A stretch of 35,260 nt of DNA, taken from Candidatus Poribacteria bacterium. Lineage in GTDB: Bacteria > Poribacteria > WGA-4E > WGA-3G. Position 1 is the stretch's first letter; the number at the start of each line of letters is the position of its first letter. The notes beneath the pieces are model-generated. The model was not told where the DNA came from, made no database searches, and saw nothing but the letters and a program-made list of their open reading frames with translations. Of the stretch, positions 25,626 through 35,254 are shown piece by piece. The position numbers and the translations under genes were made by a program. The DNA is taken from positions 1 to 35,260 of the forward strand of contig PYIY01000187.1 in NCBI GenBank assembly GCA_003635195.1, written 5' to 3'.

Positions 25626-26504
25626 ATGCGAGATTTTTCGTATATTGCCGCGACAACGATACCGGAAGCCGTCGCGCTGCTCGACGAAAAAGGAGAAAGC
25701 GCGCGCATTTTAGCCGGTGGCACCGACCTCATCGTTCAGGTGCGCGAAGCACGCCGAGACGTTGATTGGATGATTGACATCAAATCGATCCCCGAGGTTA
25801 ACGTTTTGGATTACAATGCCGATAGCGGTTTGACGCTCGGTGCTGCAGTTGAGTGCTATAAGATTTATGCCGATGATGCGATCTGTGATGCCTACCCCAG
25901 TTTGATTGACGCAACCACAATTATCGGTGGTACGGCGATTCAGGGACGTGCTGGTGTTGGGGGTAACCTGTGTAACGCTTCACCCGCTGCAGATGGTATA
26001 CCGCCACTGATTGTGCTGAATGCTACCTGTGTCATTGCCGGTCCAAATGGCGAACGCGAAGTCCCTGCTGAAGACTTCTGTACAGCCCCCGGGCAGACCG
26101 TGTTGGAGAAAGGTGAAATGCTTGTCTCCATGAAAATACCGGCACCTGCGAGCAATTCAAGTTCTTACTATCTCCGGTTTATTCCGCGCAATGAGATGGA
26201 CATCGCTGTTGTCGGTGCTGGTGCATCAGTGACGCTTGACGCTGCGAAACAGACGATTGTCTCTGCGCGAATTGCACTCGCTGCGGTCGCACCCACACCG
26301 CTCTTTGCGGAGGCAGCAAGCGCGCGCCTTGCGGGTCGCGAGGTCTCTGATGAAGCAATCGACGCAGCTGCGGAAGCTGCGCAAGCGATCGCGCGTCCGA
26401 TTAGCGATATGCGTGGCACTGCTGAACAGCGAACACACCTCGTCGGTGTGCTGACGCGGCGCGCCCTCAACGGTGCAATCCAGAGAGTCCGAGACGCGAC
26501 ATAA
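25626..26504 (+). CDS. Xanthine dehydrogenase family, FAD-binding subunit
   Basis: A 292-residue medium subunit of a molybdenum hydroxylase that passes electrons from the 2Fe-2S centres to FAD. The FAD-binding motifs are LAGGTDLI at about 30-37 and GGNLCNASPAAD at about 112-123. The CO dehydrogenase flavoprotein C-terminal domain fills about 180-285. Length is normal for the family. AGGAGA lies 7-10 nt before the ATG. It is the first gene of the set FAD, Fe-S, Mo subunit. The substrate class (xanthine, CO, aldehyde, aromatic) cannot be set from this subunit. Confidence 0.93.
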   Translation: MRDFSYIAATTIPEAVALLDEKGESARILAGGTDLIVQVREARRDVDWMIDIKSIPEVNVLDYNADSGLTLGAAVECYKIYADDAICDAYPSLIDATTIIGGTAIQGRAGVGGNLCNASPAADGIPPLIVLNATCVIAGPNGEREVPAEDFCTAPGQTVLEKGEMLVSMKIPAPASNSSSYYLRFIPRNEMDIAVVGAGASVTLDAAKQTIVSARIALAAVAPTPLFAEAASARLAGREVSDEAIDAAAEAAQAIARPISDMRGTAEQRTHLVGVLTRRALNGAIQRVRDAT

Positions 26505-26564
26505 ATTTTGTCGATTGATAAGGATAACGACTTTTTCCTACGAAACGTGAAAGGAACCCATATT

Positions 26565-27035
26565 ATGGCGAGAAGATCGCACGTTCAGACTACCATCAAT
26601 GGTGAAACAGTGGAATTTCTTTGTGAACCTCGGCAAAGCCTGCTGGAGGTTCTAAGGGATGAACTCCACCTCACTGGGGCAAAAGAGGGATGTAATAACG
26701 GAAACTGTGGGGCTTGCAGCGTCATCCTCGACGGTAGACTCGTCAACGCCTGTCTTGTTCTCGGTGTAGAAACTGAAGGCAAATCTGTCGAGACTATTGA
26801 AGGACTTGCTGAACCCGACAAATTGCATCCGATCCAAGATGCTTTCCTCGAAAACGCCGCGCTCCAATGCGGTATTTGCACGCCCGGTTTCATCATGAGT
26901 GCGAAAGCACTCCTTGACGAGAACCCAAATCCGACGGAACACGAAGTTCGATACTGGTTGGCTGGAAATTTGTGCCGCTGTACCGGTTACGATAAAATTG
27001 TCCGTGCTGTACTTGATGCAGCCTCAGCTGAGTGA
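26565..27035 (+). CDS. Xanthine dehydrogenase family, 2Fe-2S subunit
   Basis: A 156-residue small subunit with two 2Fe-2S clusters. Plant-type cluster ligands are Cys43, Cys48, Cys51 and Cys63 (EGCNNGNCGAC and NAC). The second cluster has Cys102, Cys105, Cys137 and Cys139 (QCGICTPG and LCRCTGY). All eight are present. The start at 26565 has AAGGA 9 nt upstream and gives the normal length; the frame is open from 26508 but that start lies 3 nt after the previous stop and lacks a ribosome site. It transfers electrons between the molybdenum and FAD subunits. Confidence 0.94.
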   Translation: MARRSHVQTTINGETVEFLCEPRQSLLEVLRDELHLTGAKEGCNNGNCGACSVILDGRLVNACLVLGVETEGKSVETIEGLAEPDKLHPIQDAFLENAALQCGICTPGFIMSAKALLDENPNPTEHEVRYWLAGNLCRCTGYDKIVRAVLDAASAE

Positions 27036-27051
27036 AAGGAGCGTCCTTCGC

Positions 27052-27117
27052 ATGATGGAGACAGTAGAAATTGCGAGCGTCGTTAGCAAATTTTCTATGT
27101 CTTGCATGGCGAATTGA
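27052..27117 (+). CDS. Small ORF before the molybdenum subunit gene
   Basis: A 21-residue frame (MMETVEIASVVSKFSMSCMAN). It has a good AAAGGAG about 10 nt upstream, better than that of the large subunit gene, whose ATG follows its stop by 11 nt. It may be a translated leader that feeds ribosomes to the next gene. Its reality is unproven and nothing in it is recognised. Confidence 0.35.
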   Translation: MMETVEIASVVSKFSMSCMAN

Positions 27118-27128
27118 CGAAAATAGGA

Positions 27129-29384
27129 ATGCTTGAAAACAAAGAATACAAAGTTATCGGAACTCGTCCCATCCGCCATGACGGTGTTGACAAAGTCACG
27201 GGTCGTGCGCTTTATGGGGCAGATTTTCAGGCCGCGGGACTCCTCCACGGCAGGGTGCTACGGAGTCCGCACGCCCATGCCCGAATTATCTCAATTGATA
27301 CCAGCCGTGCTGAAGCCCTCCCTGGTGTGAAAGGTGTGGTCACTGCCAAAGACCTGCCGGATCCGGGGGACAAAATTGCGGATCTCGGTGAAGGTGCCGT
27401 CAATCTCAAACATCTTTGTGACAATATTTTGGCAAGCGACAAGGTACTCTATAAAGGTCACGCTGTCGCTGCTGTCGCTGCGACGAATCCGCACATCGCC
27501 GAGGAGGCTTGCACGCTCATTGATGTCGAATATGAGGTGCTACCCCCTGTCTTAGAGGTACGGCAAGCGATGGAACCGGATGCGCCGCTCCTACATGAGC
27601 ACCTCCGAACGACTTCATTAGGTGAAACTGCAGACGAACCGAGCAATGTCGCCAGCCACATTCAACATAAACTCGGTGATCCTGAGAAAGGGTTCGCCGA
27701 AGCGGATGTCATTATTGAACGTGAATTCGTTACAGGTACCGTCCACCAAGGCTATATTGAGCCGCATAACGCCACAGCACACTACAATCAGGATGGGCAG
27801 TTGACGATTTGGTGTAGCACACAAGGTGCGTTTACTGTCCGCGAACAGGTCGCTGAAATTCTTCAATATCCTATCTCGAAAATTAAGGTTGTCCCGATGG
27901 AGATTGGCGGCGGTTTTGGCGGCAAGATTAGCGTCTACATTAAACCTGTCGCAGCATTACTTGCTAAAAAGACCGGTAAACCCGTCAAGGTGCTGATGAA
28001 CCGAGCGGACGTGTTTGAAGGGACGGGCCCGACCCCTGCTTCTTTCATTCGCGTTAAGATGGGTGCTACCAAGGAAGGTAAGATAACTGCCGCCGAAGCG
28101 TATCTCGCTTTTGAAGCGGGTGCTTATCCCGGTTCTCCGGTTGGTCCGGGTGCGATGTGTATCTTTGCGCCGTATAGCATTGAAAACGTCATCATCGATG
28201 GCTACGATGTCGTTGTGAACAAACCGAAGACCGCGCCTTACCGCGCGCCCGGGGCACCAAACGCCGCGTTCGGTTCAGAGACAGTTGTTGACGAGATCGC
28301 GGAGAAACTCGGCATCGATCCACTTGAGATCCGGTTGCTCAACGGTGCAAAAGAGGGTGACCGACGTGCAGATGGACCTGTTCACCCGCGCATCGGTTGC
28401 ATTGAGACAGTCGAAGCAGCGAAAGCACATCCACACTATACCGCACCGAATGGGAAGAAGCACCACGGTCGCGGTGTCGCTTCCGGTTACTGGTTCAATA
28501 TCGGCTTGGAGTCGAGCGTGACGATTAATGTCAACTCTGATGGCACAATTAACCTCATTGAAGGTTCCACAGACATCGGTGGCACGCGTGCTTCGATCGC
28601 TATGCAGGCGGCAGAAGTGCTCGGCATCTCCGCTGAATCGGTCAACCCAAGTGTTGTTGATACCGAATCTGTCGGTTACACAGCTGTGACGGGTGGTAGC
28701 CGTACAACATACGCGACGGGTTATGCTGCTTATGAAGCTGCACAAGATGTCAAGCGGCAGATGATCGCTCGTGCCGCGAAACTCTGGGAAGTTGAAGAAG
28801 CGAACGTGCAATTCGCAGACGGCGAATTCTCAAGCATCAACGGCAAAGAGGAACAGATTAGTTTCCGCGACCTGTGTGCACGCCTCGGTGAAACCGGCGG
28901 TCCGATTGTGGGCAGTGGAACGGTGAATCCCGGAGGCGCAGGGGGTGCCTACGCAACGCACGTGGTGGATGTAGCAGTGGACGAAGAGACCGGCAAGGTT
29001 GACATCCTCCGCTATACCGCGGTCCAAGATGCCGGAAAAGCGATTCATCCGAGTTATGTTGAGGGGCAAATACAAGGTGGTGCTGTTCAGGGTATCGGGT
29101 GGGCATTGAATGAGGAATACATCTATAACGCCGAAGGAGAGATGACGAACGCCAGTTTCCTCGATTACCGGATGCCGACCTGCTTGGATTTACCGATGAT
29201 CGATGCTGTCATCGTTGAAGTCCCGAATCCGGGGCATCCGTATGGGGTGCGTGGTGTCGGTGAAGTGCCGATTGTACCACCGATGGCTGCCATCGCCAAC
29301 GCGATCTACGATGCAATCGGTGTTCGGATGACAGAACTCCCGATGTCGCCTGATCGGCTCCTGAAAGCGATGGGCAAAATCTAA
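27129..29384 (+). CDS. Xanthine dehydrogenase family, molybdopterin-binding subunit
   Basis: A 751-residue catalytic subunit with molybdopterin cytosine dinucleotide as the likely cofactor. It has the N-terminal a/b hammerhead domain (VTGRALYGADF), the GGGFGGK motif, the loop PYRAPGAPNAAFGSE, GGSRTTYATG, GGAVQGIGWAL, and GVRGVGEVPIVPP near the C-terminus, which carries the catalytic Glu of the family. The loop lacks the Cys of true CO dehydrogenases (AYRCSFR), so a hydroxylase acting on an N-heterocycle or aromatic is more likely. I start at ATG 27129; TTG at 27102 is possible. Downstream is a MoaD-like gene. With the deaminase gene at 23080 it would fit adenine/hypoxanthine breakdown. Confidence 0.92.
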   Translation: MLENKEYKVIGTRPIRHDGVDKVTGRALYGADFQAAGLLHGRVLRSPHAHARIISIDTSRAEALPGVKGVVTAKDLPDPGDKIADLGEGAVNLKHLCDNILASDKVLYKGHAVAAVAATNPHIAEEACTLIDVEYEVLPPVLEVRQAMEPDAPLLHEHLRTTSLGETADEPSNVASHIQHKLGDPEKGFAEADVIIEREFVTGTVHQGYIEPHNATAHYNQDGQLTIWCSTQGAFTVREQVAEILQYPISKIKVVPMEIGGGFGGKISVYIKPVAALLAKKTGKPVKVLMNRADVFEGTGPTPASFIRVKMGATKEGKITAAEAYLAFEAGAYPGSPVGPGAMCIFAPYSIENVIIDGYDVVVNKPKTAPYRAPGAPNAAFGSETVVDEIAEKLGIDPLEIRLLNGAKEGDRRADGPVHPRIGCIETVEAAKAHPHYTAPNGKKHHGRGVASGYWFNIGLESSVTINVNSDGTINLIEGSTDIGGTRASIAMQAAEVLGISAESVNPSVVDTESVGYTAVTGGSRTTYATGYAAYEAAQDVKRQMIARAAKLWEVEEANVQFADGEFSSINGKEEQISFRDLCARLGETGGPIVGSGTVNPGGAGGAYATHVVDVAVDEETGKVDILRYTAVQDAGKAIHPSYVEGQIQGGAVQGIGWALNEEYIYNAEGEMTNASFLDYRMPTCLDLPMIDAVIVEVPNPGHPYGVRGVGEVPIVPPMAAIANAIYDAIGVRMTELPMSPDRLLKAMGKI

Positions 29385-29620
29385 TGATTGCAAGTAACCA
29401 GTGTAACAGTCGCCAGTAACCAGTAACCAGTGGCCAGTTAAAGAGGGGATCGCGTGAGACAACAGTTTCGGGGTAACCCACGGGGAAATCCGCAGAAATC
29501 CGCAGAAACACCCTATCAAAGACCCCTATCAAAGACACCAAGCAAAAACACCCTCTTTTCTGGTAACTGGAAACTGGAGACTGGAAACTTAAAAAACTGG
29601 TAACTGGAAACTATTAAAAT
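29385..29620. repeat. Inverted arrays of CAGTAAC-type short repeats
   Basis: The left arm (about 29392-29440) has several runs of CCAGTAAC and its variants; the right arm (about 29561-29612) has CTGGTAACTGGAAACTGGAGA and following, the inverse complement. About 120 bases between them contain a doubled AATCCGCAG (29485-29506) and a doubled CCTATCAAAGAC (29512-29537). Repeat strings of this kind are intergenic fillers in several bacterial groups. No gene is seen. Confidence 0.55.
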
Positions 29621-29905
29621 ATGCCAATTGTAGCTATCCCATCCCTCCTGCGTAATCTAACCAACGGCGAAGACAGTATTATTGTTTCCGGTGCCACTAT
29701 CCGCGAGGTCATTGATAATTTAGAGGCCCGTTATCCGGGTATGAAAGCGCGGTTGTGTGAGGATGATCGCATTAAACCTGGACTCGCTGTTTATATCAAC
29801 GGTCTTCTCACACGCGGCAGTATTCTCGAAAGCGTTGATGAAGACGCAGAGATTCATTTCCTCCCTGCCATCGGTGGTGGTTTGATTCTGACGCAGTGCG
29901 TTTAG
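29621..29905 (+). CDS. MoaD/ThiS-like sulfur carrier with extended C-terminus
   Basis: A 94-residue ubiquitin-fold protein: GATIREVIDNLEARYPGMKARL, KPGLAVYINGLL and DEDAEIHFLPAIGGG are typical for MoaD family proteins, which carry sulfur as a C-terminal Gly-Gly thiocarboxylate for molybdopterin or other pathways. Normally Gly-Gly is the last pair; here the chain continues LILTQCV after GGG. Deleting one T from the TTT at 29881-29883 would put TGA directly after GGT GGT GGT. So either a base insertion has extended it or a protease must remove the tail. Position after the molybdenum subunit suggests cofactor supply. No MoaE or JAMM protease is in the window. Confidence 0.85.
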   Translation: MPIVAIPSLLRNLTNGEDSIIVSGATIREVIDNLEARYPGMKARLCEDDRIKPGLAVYINGLLTRGSILESVDEDAEIHFLPAIGGGLILTQCV

Positions 29906-30059
29906 AAATCTAACTCGGTTATGCCCCCTCTCTTATGCAAACCCTTCAACCCGTCTGTGCCGGCTTGTGTGAACCGGATCAATGCCTGCTGTTGGGTGAA
30001 AATGCGCCCGGCTCTTATGACTGAGAAGAATATAATTTTTCCAGAAAGGAGAAGTCGTG

Positions 30060-30752
30060 ATGAAATCAAGAGAATTGAGATTCAGCGTCTTTACACTTTT
30101 TTTACTCATACTCATCTCAGCGGACGCGCCTTTTTGCGTTGGCGAAGTGCTGCTTGAAGATGACTTTAATAAGAACGCAATCGACAAGGGGAAATGGGCT
30201 CCTACAGGAACCTGGTCCGCGGATGGCAAGACCCTAACGGTTAACGGCGGAGAAGTCGGAATTACTGTCAAGGATGACTTTACTGACTTTGAGTTCTATG
30301 TCGACTTTCACATGATAAACCCGCTATGGGCATCGAATTGGGTCATGCGTGCGGAAGATCCAAACAATTGCACACTGGTTCAAATTGTGGCAGATGGTCG
30401 GGATCAATTTTGGTGGTTTACGAGAGTTGGTGGTAACTATATTGTTAAGGATGAGGATAAGTTGGACAACGAATCAGGTGTACAGGCTGAACTTGGCAAA
30501 TGGTATACGATAAAGATCGTTGCGGAAGGTGAGCGTTACGACCTCTACCTCGCTGAGCGTGGCAAGGAACTCAAATTATCGTGCACATGGAAAGATAAAA
30601 CCCATAACAAAGGCAGCATAGGTTTCAGAGCCGGGGGCGGTGAACATTCCCTATATGACAATGTATTAGTTACAACTGTGGGACACAGTTTTGCAGTGAA
30701 CCCTGAAGATGCTCTACCGGTTACATGGGGAAAATTGAAGACGATGCGATAA
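30060..30752 (+). CDS. Secreted DUF1080/LamG-like protein (copy 1)
   Basis: A 230-residue protein with a signal peptide (MKSRELRFSVFTLFLLILI..., probable cleavage after VG near 27). The mature part has the concanavalin A-like pattern of DUF1080 and related domains: EDDFN..., DFEFYVDF, YTIKIVAEGERYDLYL, GSIGFRAGGGEHSLYDNVLV. Such domains bind or cleave carbohydrate; I see no clear catalytic residues. The ATG at 30060 has AGGAG 8 nt upstream; a GTG directly before it is less likely. It ends KLKTMR. It is closely paralogous to the gene at 30940. After it, a PhyH gene stub starts 20 nt later. Confidence 0.85.
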   Translation: MKSRELRFSVFTLFLLILISADAPFCVGEVLLEDDFNKNAIDKGKWAPTGTWSADGKTLTVNGGEVGITVKDDFTDFEFYVDFHMINPLWASNWVMRAEDPNNCTLVQIVADGRDQFWWFTRVGGNYIVKDEDKLDNESGVQAELGKWYTIKIVAEGERYDLYLAERGKELKLSCTWKDKTHNKGSIGFRAGGGEHSLYDNVLVTTVGHSFAVNPEDALPVTWGKLKTMR

Positions 30753-30771
30753 AGTGGAAGGGACGATCCTC

Positions 30772-30831
30772 ATGCACACCGAATCGCCATTCACGGACTG
30801 GACAGACTTGATCAGTGCCCATAGCAATTGA
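30772..30831 (+). pseudogene. 5' remnant of a phytanoyl-CoA dioxygenase gene
   Basis: The 19 codons read MHTESPFTDWTDLISAHSN then TGA. They align with the start of the intact dioxygenase at 31733 (MHAELPFVDCTDLVESRDR) with no gap through the first 13-14 residues. Both are preceded by similar bases (GGACGATCCTC and GGAATAATCCTA). Nothing of the rest of the gene remains. It sits after DUF1080-like copy 1 exactly where the complete gene sits after copy 2, so the pair was duplicated and this dioxygenase was then deleted. Confidence 0.75.
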
Positions 30832-30939
30832 AATAGATTTAAGGCGTTTTCGATTGACAGTTTATGGCAGGTGTGTTATTTTTTCCTTAATTGGTTCTGA
30901 TGAGAAGAAGCATAATCTTCCCAAAAAGGAGAAATTGTG

Positions 30940-31644
30940 ATGAAATCAAGAGAAATGAGATTCAGCGTCTTTACGATCTTTTGGTTCATACTCATCTCAG
31001 TGTATGCGCCTCTCTGTGTTGGCGAAGTGCTGTTTGAGGATGACTTTAATACGAAAGCAATTGACAAAGGTAAATGGGCCCCTACAGGAACCTGGGCCGC
31101 CGATGGCGAGACACTGACGGTTAACGGCGGAGAAGTCGGGATTACTGTCAAGAATGACTTTACTGACTTTGAGTTCTATGTCGACTTCAATATGGTAAAT
31201 CCGCTATGGGCATCGAATTGGGTCGTGCGGGCCGAAGACTCAAACAATTGTACACTGGTTCAAATTGTCGCTGATAATCGGAATCAATTTTGGTGGTTTA
31301 CGAAAGTTAATGGCAATTATATCGTTAAGGATGAAGGTAAATTGGACAATGAATCAGGTGTACACCCTGAGCTTGGCAAATGGTATACAATAAGGATAGT
31401 TGCGGAAGGCGATCGTTACGACCTTTACCTCGGTGAACGAGGGAACGAGCTGGGGCTATGTTGCACATGGAAAGATAAGACCCATAACAAGGGTAGCATA
31501 GGTTTCAGAGCCGGGGGCGGTGAACATTCCCTATATGACAACGTCTTGGTTACAACCGTGGGGCACATTACTGCGGTAGATCCTGCCGATGCCCTGCCCG
31601 TCACATGGGGAAAACTCAAAACGATCGGGACTTACGCACATTGA
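30940..31644 (+). CDS. Secreted DUF1080/LamG-like protein (copy 2)
   Basis: A 234-residue paralogue of copy 1, alignable over its whole length with only scattered substitutions (for example NPLWASNWVVRAED against NPLWASNWVMRAED). It has the same signal peptide type and a ribosome site AAGGAG. The last six residues differ: copy 1 ends TMR, copy 2 ends TIGTYAH. Those codons and the stop TGA lie in the left end of a MITE-like element (GGGACTTACGCA at 31627), so an insertion has replaced the original end of the gene. The core fold is unaffected. It is probably cotranscribed with the dioxygenase. Confidence 0.87.
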   Translation: MKSREMRFSVFTIFWFILISVYAPLCVGEVLFEDDFNTKAIDKGKWAPTGTWAADGETLTVNGGEVGITVKNDFTDFEFYVDFNMVNPLWASNWVVRAEDSNNCTLVQIVADNRNQFWWFTKVNGNYIVKDEGKLDNESGVHPELGKWYTIRIVAEGDRYDLYLGERGNELGLCCTWKDKTHNKGSIGFRAGGGEHSLYDNVLVTTVGHITAVDPADALPVTWGKLKTIGTYAH

Positions 31645-31724
31645 GTAGAAAAGGGACATATTTTAACAAAGACACCTCGTTTTAAACCCCCTAAATCCCC
31701 CTTATCAGGGACTTTGAGAAGGAA
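31627..31724 (+). mobile_element. MITE-like element, copy 2
   Basis: It shares GGACTTACGCA, then GAG, and after about 70 diverged bases the string AACCCCCTAAA.CCCCCTTATCAGG and ACTTTGAGAAGGA with the copy at 25479-25600 (given here in pieces). The right inverted end is not preserved, so it is shorter or decayed. It supplies the stop codon of the gene before it and the AAGGA ribosome site for the gene after it. Confidence 0.6.
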
Positions 31725-31732
31725 TAATCCTA

Positions 31733-32623
31733 ATGCACGCCGAATTGCCATTTGTGGACTGCACAGACTTGGTCGAAAGTCGTGATAGACTTCTTGAACA
31801 CAGTCGCCAGAACGGGTATCTCTTCTTTCCCGGACTGCTCCCTGTGGAGCCGGTGCTTGCGTTACGTCGACAGGTGTTACAGGTGGCAGAGCAGCACGAA
31901 CTCCTTGCGCCAGATACCGATCCCGATGCCGGTATCCGTAGAAAAGGGGTCTTCATCTGCGAACAGGACAGATCCGAAACATATATACGTTTCTACATTG
32001 ATGTCCAGAAACTCCGACTTTTCCACGAACTTCCGCATCACAAGCAGATCATCGGTGTTCTGGAAGTCTTATTCGGCGATTCTGTTTTCATCCATCCGCG
32101 CCACATCTGTCACGTTATCTTCCCCGGAGAACATCAGTACACTACGCCGCCGCATCAGGACTTCAGTCCAGTTCGCGGTTCGCAGGAAACATGGACGGTG
32201 TGGACCCCTTTAGGAGACTGTGATGCCGAGTTGGGCGGCTTGGCGATTGCCCGTGGATCAAACCGTCATGGGTTGTTAGAGGACGGGGGTGTCCGTTCCT
32301 GGGAGTTGATTGACGACAGTACGGAATGGGTTTCAAACCCCTTCAAATGCGGAGATGTCGTTATGTTCCACAGTTTAACGATTCATCGAGGTCGTGATAA
32401 CGTGACCGAGGATCGGATACGACTTGCTACGAGTGCCCGTTATCAATCCGTCAGCGAACCTGTTGACGAAGACGCGCTCACTGTGCATCTCGGTTGTGCG
32501 AAATGGGAAGAGGTCTATTCGGAATGGGCAACCGACGATCCGCTGAAGTATTATTGGAACGCAATTGATATGGATGTTCAACCGGCTTACCATCGCCGCT
32601 GGAGAGAATCTGCAAATCGTTAG
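31733..32623 (+). CDS. Phytanoyl-CoA dioxygenase (PhyH) family protein
   Basis: A 296-residue Fe(II)/2-oxoglutarate oxygenase of the PhyH family. The iron ligands are His141 and Asp143 in PPHQDF and His218 in HSLTIHRG; Arg230 in EDRIRLATSARY is the likely 2-oxoglutarate-binding Arg. AAGGA ends 9 nt before the ATG and lies in the right end of the MITE-like element. Members hydroxylate diverse small molecules; the family is greatly expanded in Poribacteria. The substrate is unknown. The deacetylase gene starts 8 nt after its stop with the ribosome site overlapping it, so the two are coupled. Confidence 0.92.
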   Translation: MHAELPFVDCTDLVESRDRLLEHSRQNGYLFFPGLLPVEPVLALRRQVLQVAEQHELLAPDTDPDAGIRRKGVFICEQDRSETYIRFYIDVQKLRLFHELPHHKQIIGVLEVLFGDSVFIHPRHICHVIFPGEHQYTTPPHQDFSPVRGSQETWTVWTPLGDCDAELGGLAIARGSNRHGLLEDGGVRSWELIDDSTEWVSNPFKCGDVVMFHSLTIHRGRDNVTEDRIRLATSARYQSVSEPVDEDALTVHLGCAKWEEVYSEWATDDPLKYYWNAIDMDVQPAYHRRWRESANR

Positions 32624-32631
32624 GAGCAAAA

Positions 32632-33414
32632 ATGCAAAAAGAGAACCAAGGATTATCTGAAACCCTGCAACCCATACCGGATGGATTGGTTGTCCTTACC
32701 TTTGATGACGGTAATAAGTCAGACTATACGTATGTCGGACCACTGTTGAAGCGTTACGGTTTTGGGGCGACTTTTTTTATTACAGAGGGTCTCGGTTTTC
32801 TGAATAACAAAGACCACTATGTTACATGGGAAGAGATCCATGCGTTGCACGAGGCGGGTTTTGAGATAGGTAACCACACCCGTCATCATAAGCATACCAA
32901 CACACAATCGAAAGCGGAATTGCTGGCAGACTTGATACACATCGATGAACGGTGCGAAGCCTACGGTATCCCTGTGCCTGAGACCTTTGGTTATCCGGCG
33001 GATTGTCGCGGCCCGGAAGCGATAGAAGTGTTGTCAGAAAAAGGGTATCGTTTCGCGCGGCGTGGTATTGGACCGGAGTTTCCGTTTCATCCAGAGGGTG
33101 GACGTGGCCCGGTTTACGATCCGGCTGTCCATCACCCGTTGGTCATTCCGTCAACGGGTGTTCCGGGTCCAAATTACGGATTTGAGGATTTGGTCTGGGC
33201 GGTGGAACAGGCGAAAGATGGGACAATTGCTGTCTTAACGTTTCATGGGGTGCCTGCGCTTGAACATCCATGGGTGGATGTCCCGCCTGAGCAGTTTAAG
33301 ACGTACATGGATTACCTTCGTGACAATGGTTGTACCGTTATTGCGTTGCGCGATCTGGCGAAATACGTTGATGCCTCAGAAACAACCGGAAAAAGCATAA
33401 CATATTGGCCGTAA
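32632..33414 (+). CDS. Polysaccharide deacetylase (NodB-like)
   Basis: A 260-residue NodB-homology protein with no signal peptide. Motif 1 is TFDDG with Asp25 and Asp26, motif 2 is HTRHH with metal ligands His82 and His86, motif 3 is FGYPADCRGPEA, and the late motif is LTFHGVPA. The family uses a divalent metal to remove N- or O-acetyl groups from sugars, or hydrolyses other amides in related branches. TAGGAG overlaps the stop of the previous gene and serves as ribosome site. Being intracellular and coupled to a PhyH oxygenase, it may act on a small-molecule amide rather than a wall polymer; that is inference. Confidence 0.9.
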   Translation: MQKENQGLSETLQPIPDGLVVLTFDDGNKSDYTYVGPLLKRYGFGATFFITEGLGFLNNKDHYVTWEEIHALHEAGFEIGNHTRHHKHTNTQSKAELLADLIHIDERCEAYGIPVPETFGYPADCRGPEAIEVLSEKGYRFARRGIGPEFPFHPEGGRGPVYDPAVHHPLVIPSTGVPGPNYGFEDLVWAVEQAKDGTIAVLTFHGVPALEHPWVDVPPEQFKTYMDYLRDNGCTVIALRDLAKYVDASETTGKSITYWP

Positions 33415-33554
33415 AATCTGTGTGCGAAATTGCGTAAAAATTAGGCAGAAACGCTGAAGTGCGCTGAAAAACGCCTTGTGGGAAAAAAAAGTGCTGAAAT
33501 TTTGGGAATTAGGTCTTTTTTTTCTAAAATTATGCATTTTTTTGACAATTTTAT

Positions 33555-33583
33555 TTGACAAAGTAATTTTAAGGGTGTATAAT
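33555..33583 (+). promoter_or_regulatory. rRNA operon promoter
   Basis: TTGACA (33555-33560), exactly 17 bases, TATAAT (33578-33583): a full consensus sigma70 promoter. A/T tracts at about 33485-33553 just upstream are UP-element-like. An extra TTGACA at 33542 with TAATTT at 33564 could be a weaker second promoter. The preceding region 33415-33541 holds no gene. Confidence 0.85.
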
Positions 33584-33614
33584 TAACATTACCTTTCGAC
33601 AAGGAAGGTGCATT

Positions 33615-33626
33615 TGTTCTTTGAAA
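33615..33626 (+). promoter_or_regulatory. boxA-like antitermination site in rRNA leader
   Basis: TGTTCTTTGAAA resembles the boxA element found before bacterial rRNA genes and bound by NusB-NusE. It lies about 30 bases after the expected transcription start. Confidence 0.6.
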
Positions 33627-33704
33627 GTTAAATAGTATACGTGACGTGCCTGTTATATAGCTTGTGAGTGCACTTCGATTTACTTGAAGATGTGCTTGAT
33701 TACT

Positions 33705-35254
<1,550 letters not shown>

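Noticed and set aside
29921..30157. Frames starting at 29921 and 29935, the latter Cys-containing and 29 residues long
   Set aside because: No ribosome site before either start; the longer one runs into the DUF1080-like gene in another frame.
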